From contig CAZOBB010000180.1 in NCBI GenBank assembly GCA_964577975.1, positions 1-38,132 of the forward strand: 38,132 nucleotides of DNA. Reading direction: 5' to 3'. Of this stretch, positions 32,379 to 38,132 are shown in pieces. A model generated the notes under the pieces. The model saw nothing but the letters and a program-made list of their open reading frames with translations, made no database searches and was not told the origin of the DNA. The position numbers and the translations under genes were made by a program. The stretch is from JAOZMY01 sp964577975. Lineage in GTDB: Bacteria > Desulfobacterota > S145-22. Position 1 is the stretch's first letter, and every line of letters begins with the position of its first letter.

Positions 32379-33119
32379 TTACAAGTACGTCCCCAGAAAG
32401 ATTACATCAATCCTTCTATTCCTCGCCCTTCCTTCAGGGGTATCATTGGAAGCAATCGGCCGATAAGGTCCATAACCAACGGCCGAAATGTCTTCCGGCG
32501 CTACATACCCCTTTGCCACCAAATACTTCAAAACATTTACGGCTCGCGCCACAGACAATTCCCAGTTAGAGGGGAACCTTTTCGTATGAATGGGAACGTT
32601 ATCGGTATGCCCTTCAATACGCACCGGCCGCTTCGTTTCTTCGATGGCCTTTCCCAACTCATCAAGAATTGGATACATATCCTTCTCGATTGCCGCTTTC
32701 CCCGGCTTGAACAAGACATCCCCCGTGAAGGCGACTTTGACCCCCTCGGTCGTCACCGATACTTCCATCCTCATTCCCTTTCCCTTTTCCTCAAAAAGCC
32801 GCTCCATCTCCGACAGGGAGGCCTTCGCCTCTTGGAGATTCGGGCTTTCCAATGAATAAGGGCGGTTGACGATTTCACTGCTTTGAAGGCTGGGCGCACC
32901 GGAAGGCCCACTTTTCCCCTTTTCCGCCATCGTCCCACCCGGCATGGGGCCAAAACTTCCTATCAAAGACCCCAGCGCCTTTTTCACCCTCCGTGAATCG
33001 ACGACCGACATGGAACACATCACGATAAAAAAGGCCAGAAGGATCATACTCAAAGCCGTCATCATGACCACAAAAGGATCGCTTTCGGCTTCCTCTTTTT
33101 TCTTTTTCTTACGTGCCAT
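32379..33119 (-). CDS. MotB paralogue lacking the ion-binding aspartate
   Basis: A 246-aa MotB/OmpA protein between motA and the canonical motB. The OmpA-like domain is complete (GDVLFKPGKAAIEKDMYPIL, VRIEGHTDNVPIHTKRF, SNWELSVARAVNVLKYLV, ARNRRIDVIF). In the single membrane helix, aligning ILLAFF with LLLTFF puts Ala22 where MotB/PomB have the essential aspartate; the nearest Asp is residue 14, at the helix edge. The N-terminus is unusually basic (ARKKKKKEEAES). The protein should anchor to peptidoglycan but probably cannot conduct ions unless Asp14 substitutes. It might form mixed stators, a plug or a structural ring. The periplasmic half is closely similar to its neighbour, so tandem duplication is likely. 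Start ATG has a modest GCGAG upstream. Confidence 0.88.
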   Translation of the reverse strand: MARKKKKKEEAESDPFVVMMTALSMILLAFFIVMCSMSVVDSRRVKKALGSLIGSFGPMPGGTMAEKGKSGPSGAPSLQSSEIVNRPYSLESPNLQEAKASLSEMERLFEEKGKGMRMEVSVTTEGVKVAFTGDVLFKPGKAAIEKDMYPILDELGKAIEETKRPVRIEGHTDNVPIHTKRFPSNWELSVARAVNVLKYLVAKGYVAPEDISAVGYGPYRPIASNDTPEGRARNRRIDVIFLGTYL

Positions 33120-33128
33120 TGGTACTCG

Positions 33129-33893
33129 CTATTCGAAACTTGACTTCCTCAATTTCGGGGCCAAGAAGGCATGAAGTTTTTGCTCAAGCACCCTGGGATT
33201 ATCGCCGGCCGTAATCGACAATATTCCCTCCAACAATAATTCCTTAGTCAAAATTTCGTCTTTGCTTTTCCCTTTCAGTTTTCCAGCGATAGGCGTAAAG
33301 ACAAGATTTGCCAATATCGCTCCATAAAAGGTTGTCAACAATGCTACCGCCATTGCCGGCCCAATTGAACTTGGATCATCCATGTTTTGAAGCATCAATA
33401 CCAATCCAATCAACGTTCCGATGAGACCCAGGGCAGGAGCGAACGCCGACATCGTCATACATATATCACTTCCCGTGTTATGGCGTTCTTCAATATGGTC
33501 TATCTCCGTCTCCAAGATATTCCGGATCACTTGAGGTTCCAGCCCATCAATTGCAAGCTGGATACCTTTCTTCAGAAAATCATCATTGATCTCGTTCAAA
33601 GAAGATTCCAGCGACAAAATGCCATCTCTTCGCGACTTTCCCGCGAATTCCACCAATACTTCGATCCATTTGTCAGGATTGTACGATTGAGAAAAAAAGG
33701 CATTCTTGATAATTCCCACCAATCCCAACACTTGGGGCAGGGAATAGTTCACAAGTGTCGCCCCAATCGTTCCCCCCACCACGATAAGCAAGGAAGGTGG
33801 ATCAATAAAGGTGGCCAAACTTCCCCCCTGAAGGATCCCTGCCACCACCAACCCAAATGCAACAACAAAACCGATTATGGTTGCAATATCCAC
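33129..33893 (-). CDS. motA: Stator protein MotA
   Basis: A four-helix inner-membrane stator subunit. I start it at GTG 33893, giving 254 aa beginning MDIATIIGFVVAFGLVV, the usual MotA opening. The frame is open to GTG 33899 and GTG 33920, but the sigma-54-like promoter predicts transcription to begin near 33920, which would leave no leader for that codon. Helices 1-2 (to about residue 55), a cytoplasmic loop with SRRDGILSLE (charged residues facing FliG), and helices 3-4 with FAPALGLIGTLIGLVLML and MAVALLTTFYGAILANLVF are complete. The ribosome-binding site is weak (GTGGGGTG). First gene of the long motA-to-GGDEF transcription unit. Confidence 0.93.
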   Translation of the reverse strand: MDIATIIGFVVAFGLVVAGILQGGSLATFIDPPSLLIVVGGTIGATLVNYSLPQVLGLVGIIKNAFFSQSYNPDKWIEVLVEFAGKSRRDGILSLESSLNEINDDFLKKGIQLAIDGLEPQVIRNILETEIDHIEERHNTGSDICMTMSAFAPALGLIGTLIGLVLMLQNMDDPSSIGPAMAVALLTTFYGAILANLVFTPIAGKLKGKSKDEILTKELLLEGILSITAGDNPRVLEQKLHAFLAPKLRKSSFE

Positions 33894-33929
33894 GGACACA
33901 CCCCACTTTCGTTTTTTCACTGAAAAATG

Positions 33930-33946
33930 CGCAAGATTTATGCCAG
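33930..33946 (-). promoter_or_regulatory. Sigma-54-like promoter of the motA-flhA-fliA unit
   Basis: Minus-strand CTGGCATA-AATC-TTGCG matches the -24/-12 consensus (TGGC at 33942-33945, TTGC at 33931-33934, seven bases between). Transcription should start near 33920. It lies in the only sizeable gap of the flagellar block, after the flgE terminator, which makes it the likely head of the motA-to-GGDEF transcript. Confidence 0.7.
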
Positions 33947-33981
33947 ACTTGCCAGAAAAATCCAGTTCCGTTGGCTATATT

Positions 33982-34008
33982 TTGAGGACCCTCTTACGAA
34001 ATCCTCAA
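33982..34008. promoter_or_regulatory. Inverted repeat upstream of the motA promoter, possible activator site
   Basis: TTGAGGA (33982-33988) and TCCTCAA (34002-34008) are perfect 7-bp arms around 13 bp. The centre lies about 75 bp upstream of the predicted start, a usual distance for sigma-54 activator binding. No identical copy is seen ahead of fliK. Confidence 0.35.
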
Positions 34009-34075
34009 CACATTGATATAAAAAGGATATTTTAATTACAAGGTGCTTCGCAGTCGTCTTTCTCAGCAACCAGTT

Positions 34076-34113
34076 AATAAAACAACGGCGAGATGGATTC
34101 TTTCCACCCCGCC
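34076..34113 (-). terminator. Rho-independent terminator after flgE
   Basis: On the minus strand GGCGGGGTGGA pairs with TCCATCTCGCC (11 bp, two G-U) around the loop AAGAA and is followed by GTTGTTTTATT. It lies about 55 bp past the flgE stop and separates fliK-flgD-flgE from the motA unit. Confidence 0.75.
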
Positions 34114-34166
34114 ATCACCCCGTCATAATGTCAAAGTTCCGATACTTAAGTCAGGAGATTGACACC

Positions 34167-35438
34167 TTACCGTTTCAGGTTAACCAAATCGGCCAACATC
34201 TCATCGCTGGTAGTAATAATCTTCGAATTCGCTTGGAATCCACGTTGGGTAGTAATCAGTTTAACAAACTCAGCTGCCAGATCTACATTCGACTGTTCAA
34301 GGGCATTTGCATGAATAGTTCCCACACCTCCCACACCCGGTTTGTTGATCACAGGTTGCCCGGACGAATGGGACTCCGCATAGAGGTTTCCTCCCATCTT
34401 CGTTAATCCCCACGGTGAAGCAAAATCGGCAAGTGCCAGTTGGGCGATCTGCCTCGTCTGACCGTTGGAGAACAAGCCGGTGATCACCCCATCCAAATCG
34501 ACTGTCACGCTCAAAAGGGATCCAGACTGATATCCATCTTGATTGATCATGTTTGTCACACTTGATGAAGCAAATTGTGTCGATTGATCCAAACCTGTCC
34601 CGCCTGTGGCCGTTCCCTCCCCATAATCGAAGGTAATGGGCTGCGGGGTTGTTGTGCCATCCCCCAGGTTTGCAAAATTGATAGGGGCTTCATTGTCGTT
34701 GGTTAATGACCCGTCCGTTCCAAACGTGAGATTCTGAGTTCCAGCCTCCTGAAGCGTTCCTGTATTATCCGTATAAACATAATGTGCCGTCCATGCGTTT
34801 GCTCCTGTTTTCACGAAATAAATGGAAACCGAATGCGCCCCCCCCTGCGAATCATAAACGGTCACGGACGTGGTATAATTATACATATCAGAACTCAAAT
34901 TTGCCAAGTTCCATGCTGTCGTAGGAACATCAGACGTGGCATCGAGATTCACGGATATGCTTACCTGAGAAGTGATCCTCGGATTCGAAATAGACCTTGA
35001 CAAATTTATATCACTTAACGTCGTGGAAACGGTTCCGTCGGAATCGATGGCATACCCTTGAACAACGAGGTTATCTGGGTTCACCAAGTATCCATCTTCA
35101 TCAATAATAAATTGGCCTGCCCGTGTATAAAAAACTCCCCCATCACGGTTCTTCACGATAAAAAAGCCATTGCCATCAATGGCCATGTCTGTGGCGCTCC
35201 CCGTAGTTTCAAAAGAACCTTGGAGAAACTGAGTCTGGACGGCGCTCAATTTTACACCTCGGCCAATCTGATTGACTCCCGACGCTCCCGTCAAGGTCTG
35301 ACTGAGAATATCGGAAAAAGCGATCGTACTCCCTTTAAATCCTATGGTATTGACATTAGCAATGTTATTTCCAATCACACCCATGGCTGCACCGTTGGCA
35401 TCTAACCCGCTAATGCCTGTCCACAATGATGATAACAT
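34167..35438 (-). CDS. flgE: Flagellar hook protein FlgE
   Basis: A 423-aa axial protein that builds the hook outside the cell; it has no Sec signal, as it is exported by the flagellar type III system. The N-terminus (SLWTGISGLDANGAAMGVIGNN, ANVNTIGFKGS) and C-terminus (ALEQSNVDLAAEFVKLITTQ, RGFQANSKIITTSDEML) are the conserved coiled-coil ends of rod/hook proteins; the middle domain is rich in Thr, Ser, Asn and Gly. Length is in the normal range. ATG 35438 follows GGAGGGAG. It lies 15 bp after flgD. No flbD gene follows it before motA, though many related loci have one. Confidence 0.95.
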   Translation of the reverse strand: MLSSLWTGISGLDANGAAMGVIGNNIANVNTIGFKGSTIAFSDILSQTLTGASGVNQIGRGVKLSAVQTQFLQGSFETTGSATDMAIDGNGFFIVKNRDGGVFYTRAGQFIIDEDGYLVNPDNLVVQGYAIDSDGTVSTTLSDINLSRSISNPRITSQVSISVNLDATSDVPTTAWNLANLSSDMYNYTTSVTVYDSQGGAHSVSIYFVKTGANAWTAHYVYTDNTGTLQEAGTQNLTFGTDGSLTNDNEAPINFANLGDGTTTPQPITFDYGEGTATGGTGLDQSTQFASSSVTNMINQDGYQSGSLLSVTVDLDGVITGLFSNGQTRQIAQLALADFASPWGLTKMGGNLYAESHSSGQPVINKPGVGGVGTIHANALEQSNVDLAAEFVKLITTQRGFQANSKIITTSDEMLADLVNLKR

Positions 35439-35453
35439 CTTTATCTCCCTCCT

Positions 35454-36206
35454 TTATTCATCCGATGGCATTCCCGTTTCATCCGCTTGGCTGGGTTCGG
35501 TAGTCTCTTCCCCTGTTTGAGAAGACACCTCTACCTCGGGCAACCGAACCGAAACGACATCTCCCAGCGCATATCTCCCGTAATCCGTTGACAGAAACGG
35601 TTTTCCATTCACAAACTCAACACCTTTCACCCTTCCAAAGACGAAAGTGGTCACGTTTATGTCGTTGCCGTCCATGTCTTTTGCAACAACTTGAAACGTA
35701 TAATTTCCTGGAGCCAGCTGATTTCCTTCATTGTCTTTCCCATCCCAGACCATTTCATTGAAACCAGCCTTTTGCTGGCCGCCTACCAGAGAAGCCACCT
35801 GGTTCCCTTCCTCATTTTTTATATAAACCGCCACTGAAACCGCGTCTTCCCCTAAAGTATAGCCCAATTTTACAGGCGTTCCTTCCTTCAGCTCTACCGT
35901 ATCTCCTTCCACTTTTATATCTTTCCCGATAAGAGAGATTGCCTGGGCATTGTTGATCGACGCTTGATATTTCATCAACTCTTCCAGGTTCCCATTCGCC
36001 TGCGTCAACTGCTCCAGTTGGCTGAATTGCGCCAACTGTGAAGTAAACTCCGTGGAATCCATCGGATTCAATGGATCCTGATATTGAATCTGGCTAATAA
36101 GCAGTTTCAAGAAATCATCCTTCCCCAGAGTGTTAAATCCTGTTTCTTTCGATTTGTCTGCCGCTCCTTGAGGGCTCGAAGACGTTACAGCCGTCGTCGC
36201 AATCAT
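35454..36206 (-). CDS. flgD: Flagellar hook capping protein FlgD
   Basis: A 250-aa scaffold that caps the growing hook. The N-terminal motif LGKDDFLKLLISQIQYQDP, LNPMDSTEFTSQLAQFSQLE is diagnostic; a Tudor/FNIII-type middle region follows (KAGFNEMVWDGKDNEGNQLAPG without gaps in the gene). The C-terminus is extended by about 25 acidic and Ser/Thr residues. I start at ATG 36206, behind GGGAGG at 8-nt spacing and 13 bp after the fliK stop; an upstream in-frame start at 36311 would overlap fliK by 92 bp and add a Cys/Trp-rich non-homologous tail. flgE follows 15 bp downstream. Confidence 0.93.
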   Translation of the reverse strand: MIATTAVTSSSPQGAADKSKETGFNTLGKDDFLKLLISQIQYQDPLNPMDSTEFTSQLAQFSQLEQLTQANGNLEELMKYQASINNAQAISLIGKDIKVEGDTVELKEGTPVKLGYTLGEDAVSVAVYIKNEEGNQVASLVGGQQKAGFNEMVWDGKDNEGNQLAPGNYTFQVVAKDMDGNDINVTTFVFGRVKGVEFVNGKPFLSTDYGRYALGDVVSVRLPEVEVSSQTGEETTEPSQADETGMPSDE

Positions 36207-36219
36207 TACTATATCCTCC

Positions 36220-37581
36220 CTACGCAAATAGATTAATCCGTTCCCACGGATTCCTTGACAACCGAGGTATCCCCACCGTTTCGACCATTGGAGAAAGCAC
36301 GTCCATAGCAACCGGCTCCTTTTTCACAGAATCATCCCCTCGAGACCATGTGTGTGCCATGGAGTTCCAGGAACCATTGGAAAAATCATGAAATCCTTGA
36401 GGGTTTCCGCCTCCTACCTGAACAGAAACATCGTGCACGATCAATCCTTGCCGGTTCAAAATGGCTTGCAGCTCCGTCAACTGACCCGTCAAAAGTTTAT
36501 GGGTCGTGGAATTATCCACGAGAAAAATCGCTTGGACATGATGTCCCCTCACAGAAACCGACACATCCACATTTCCCAACTCAGGCGGATTCAAAGCAAC
36601 CCGCACAGTATATTGCCCGTCTTTCTGAAAAAATTTTACTGCCTGAACAATTTGATCCACCACTGAAGAAGGTTTTATCCCTCCATCTGATGCCACATTC
36701 ACAGATTCCACTGGATGTCTCTCCACCCCCGTCGTGAGAGATCCATAAGACGACAGCTCCTTCCCCAGGGATCCTTGATTCCCTTTCATCATAGCTTTTT
36801 CCACTTCCTCTCGTATTCCCGATCCGGAAGAATTGATACCAACTGCGTCATTTTGTGACACTTCCCCATTTCCAAACAGCTTTCCCATCCCTTTCTCGAA
36901 AAGGGACTGGAAAAATTCCCCCTTCTCTTCCGAGGCCGTTGCTACAGGGAAAGACGGATCTTCCTTCATCGTGAGTTCAAAACCATCCTTCGTCGGTGGT
37001 TCAACCTTTTCCTTAAATATTCTTGACAATTCGTTTAAAGTTTTCGCTACCTCTTTCTTCGCCTCTTCAGATGATCCTTGAATGCTACCTTCTTGTAACT
37101 GCGCCGACGAGACTTCCATCTCTTTGACCGACACCCCCTTTGACACCCGCGCTTCCATCTCCTGTACCAATTTTCTCAAAGCCTTCTCAAACTCCTGTAA
37201 AACCTTGTCATCCTGGAGGATATTCTCAGAAAACCACTCTTTTAGTTCTGACAGCGAAATCCTTCCTTTCTGAATCAACTGCAGAAAATAGGCCATCACA
37301 TCCCGCAGATTCTTTCCTGAAGCTTTTTTCTTTTCTCCCGTTTCCGCACTGGACACCTCATCCTTTCCTTTTGCCACTTTTGAGGCAGTTCCCGTCTTTC
37401 CCCTCACGTCTTTCTCTTTTACTCGATCAACCTCTTTTTCTAACACCTCATGGAATGTCCCCTTCTCATCACCAGAAATCATTTCGCCTTTACCTTCAGG
37501 CGTATGTGTCGCCGTGCTTACCTTGTTCACACTCGTGGGAGCGAGAATCATGCTTTCTGCTACCACAAGACCAGATGCCAT
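36220..37581 (-). CDS. fliK: Flagellar hook-length control protein FliK
   Basis: A 453-aa secreted molecular ruler. The long N-terminal part is polar and of low conservation (Glu, Lys, Ser rich). The C-terminal domain that acts on FlhB is clear: YTVRVALNPPELGNVDVSV, then GHHVQAIFLVDN, LTELQAILNRQGL and a glycine-rich end. ATG 37581 follows GGGAGGTG. It heads the fliK-flgD-flgE unit, downstream of a strong sigma-54-like promoter. Its FlhB partner is encoded in the next unit. Confidence 0.9.
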   Translation of the reverse strand: MASGLVVAESMILAPTSVNKVSTATHTPEGKGEMISGDEKGTFHEVLEKEVDRVKEKDVRGKTGTASKVAKGKDEVSSAETGEKKKASGKNLRDVMAYFLQLIQKGRISLSELKEWFSENILQDDKVLQEFEKALRKLVQEMEARVSKGVSVKEMEVSSAQLQEGSIQGSSEEAKKEVAKTLNELSRIFKEKVEPPTKDGFELTMKEDPSFPVATASEEKGEFFQSLFEKGMGKLFGNGEVSQNDAVGINSSGSGIREEVEKAMMKGNQGSLGKELSSYGSLTTGVERHPVESVNVASDGGIKPSSVVDQIVQAVKFFQKDGQYTVRVALNPPELGNVDVSVSVRGHHVQAIFLVDNSTTHKLLTGQLTELQAILNRQGLIVHDVSVQVGGGNPQGFHDFSNGSWNSMAHTWSRGDDSVKKEPVAMDVLSPMVETVGIPRLSRNPWERINLFA

Positions 37582-37613
37582 TTTTCACCTCCCGGTTAAC
37601 CTGCCAGCTCACA

Positions 37614-37630
37614 CGCAAGTAGTATGCCAC
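37614..37630 (-). promoter_or_regulatory. Sigma-54-like promoter of fliK-flgD-flgE
   Basis: Minus-strand TGGCATA-CTAC-TTGCG (TGGC 37626-37629, TTGC 37615-37618) has perfect core bases and spacing and shares TGGCATA-N4-TTGCG with the motA promoter. Predicted start near 37604, giving a leader of about 23 nt that includes the fliK ribosome-binding site. Confidence 0.75.
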
Positions 37631-37641
37631 TACACGAGGAT

Positions 37642-37669
37642 ACACATTTCTTCTGTTATTTTAATGTGT
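37642..37669. promoter_or_regulatory. Inverted repeat upstream of the fliK promoter
   Basis: ACACATT (37642-37648) and AATGTGT (37663-37669) form perfect 7-bp arms around 14 bp of T-rich sequence, centred about 50 bp upstream of the predicted start. It could be an activator or bending-protein site; the sequence is unlike the dyad upstream of motA. Confidence 0.3.
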
Positions 37670-37768
37670 TAGATATGTAGAACTATTTTTATAAACATTA
37701 CAGAATCACTCAATCTCAGGAAAGATTTGCCTACCTCTAAAGAATGGGGAAGTTTTTTCCTAGAAGAA

Positions 37769-37794
37769 GGGGTGGGAATGGAAATTCCCGCCCC
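37769..37794 (-). terminator. Terminator-like hairpin after glnA
   Basis: GGGGTGGGAAT and ATTCCCGCCCC (plus-strand view) form an 11-bp stem with a GGAA loop, 10 bp past the glnA stop. Read from glnA the stem has one mismatch and a TTCTTCT tail; read on the plus strand it has a G-U pair and a better T-rich tail, so it may act in both directions. It closes off glnA from fliK. Confidence 0.6.
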
Positions 37795-37804
37795 TCTCTT
37801 TTAT

Positions 37805-38132
37805 TTATATATCGTAATACAGGGCGAACTCGTAGGGGTGGGGGCGGAGGCGGATGGGATCGACCTCGTGTTCCCTCTTGTAGTCGATCCACGTGAAGAT
37901 GGCATCGTCCGTGAAGACGTCCCCCTTCATCAGGAATTCGTGATCCTCCTCCAACGCCGCAAGCGCCTCCTCCAACGAAGACGGCGTCGAAGGCACGTTC
38001 TCCAGTTCCTCCGGCGAGAGCCCGTAGATGTCCTTGTCCAACGGCTCCCCCGGGTCGATCCGGTTCTCGATCCCGTCCAGCCCCGCCATCAGCATGGCCG
38101 CGAAGGCCAGGTACCCGTTGCACGAGGGATCC
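37805..38132 (-). CDS. glnA: Glutamine synthetase, C-terminal end, cut by window edge
   Basis: The last 108 or so residues of GlnA, which makes glutamine from glutamate, ammonia and ATP. The visible part begins SCNGYLAFAAMLMAGLDGIE and continues with NRIDPGEPLDKDIYGL, LSPEELENVPSTPSSL and WIDYKREHEVDPIRLRPHP, ending EFALYYDI, all typical of the type I enzyme's C-terminus. The adenylylation-region tyrosine lies outside or at the edge of what can be judged. Start and active-site loops are outside the window. GC-rich like hemB and ahbC, and on the same strand as the flagellar genes but closed by its own hairpin. Confidence 0.95.
   Translation of the reverse strand, partial: DPSCNGYLAFAAMLMAGLDGIENRIDPGEPLDKDIYGLSPEELENVPSTPSSLEEALAALEEDHEFLMKGDVFTDDAIFTWIDYKREHEVDPIRLRPHPYEFALYYDI

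Noticed and set aside
36207..36311. A longer FlgD start at 36311
   Set aside because: It overlaps fliK by 92 bp and adds a Trp/Cys-rich leader foreign to FlgD; ATG 36206 has GGGAGG at good spacing.
37769..37794. A terminator for a plus-strand gene
   Set aside because: The hairpin looks better on the plus strand, but no plus-strand gene lies within 20 kb upstream of it; glnA on the minus strand is the sensible client.
1660..37800. Integrase, transposase, tRNA or direct repeats at the edges of the AT-rich block
   Set aside because: I looked at both borders and saw none, so I do not call a mobile genetic element in spite of the composition shift.

Overview
The window is a motility and chemotaxis locus of about 36 kb, flanked on both sides by core metabolic genes. 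The left edge carries the start of hemB and a complete ahbC, a radical SAM enzyme of the siroheme-dependent heme pathway. The right edge carries the 3' end of glnA. The ahbC-hemB pair is typical of sulfate-reducing Desulfobacterota and relatives. With FlhF/FlhG, CheX instead of CheZ, and sigma-54-type promoters, this suggests a polarly flagellated Gram-negative bacterium of that kind. The genus cannot be named from sequence alone.

Layout. (1) 1-1658, minus: hemB (partial) and ahbC. (2) 2009-16939, plus: a chemosensory operon in the order MCP, STAS-like protein, secreted Cache protein, MCP, cheX, cheW, cheB, cheR, MCP, cheA (with a C-terminal receiver), HDOD protein. (3) 16903-37581, minus, read right to left: fliK-flgD-flgE, a terminator, then motA, a motB paralogue, motB, fliL, fliM, fliN, fliO, fliP, fliQ, fliR, flhB, flhA, flhF, flhG, fliA and cheY. 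The series continues into a HEAT-repeat protein, a second FliL-like protein, a 101-aa protein, an HDOD protein and a receiver-like/GGDEF protein. (4) 37805-38132, minus: the glnA 3' end. The chemosensory and flagellar transcription units converge, and their last genes overlap by 37 bp.

How it works together. Three MCPs signal through CheW/CheA to CheY, which lies in the flagellar operon. CheB and CheR set adaptation. CheX, and perhaps the CheA receiver, would terminate the signal. Phospho-CheY acts on FliM/FliN, and MotA/MotB power the motor. FlhA/FlhB/FliO-R form the export gate, FliK/FlgD/FlgE build the hook, FlhF/FlhG set flagellar position and number, and FliA drives late genes. No genes for the MS ring, FliG, export ATPase, rod, filament or sigma-54 activator are present, so they must lie elsewhere.

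Points of interest: sigma-54-like -24/-12 elements head all three motility transcription units; the first MotB paralogue has Ala where the ion-binding Asp belongs; an uncharacterised five-gene module ends the flagellar operon; a secreted Cache protein sits between two MCPs; and the motility block is visibly more AT-rich than both flanks, which suggests acquisition as a unit. No tRNA, rRNA, CRISPR, transposase or integrase was seen.
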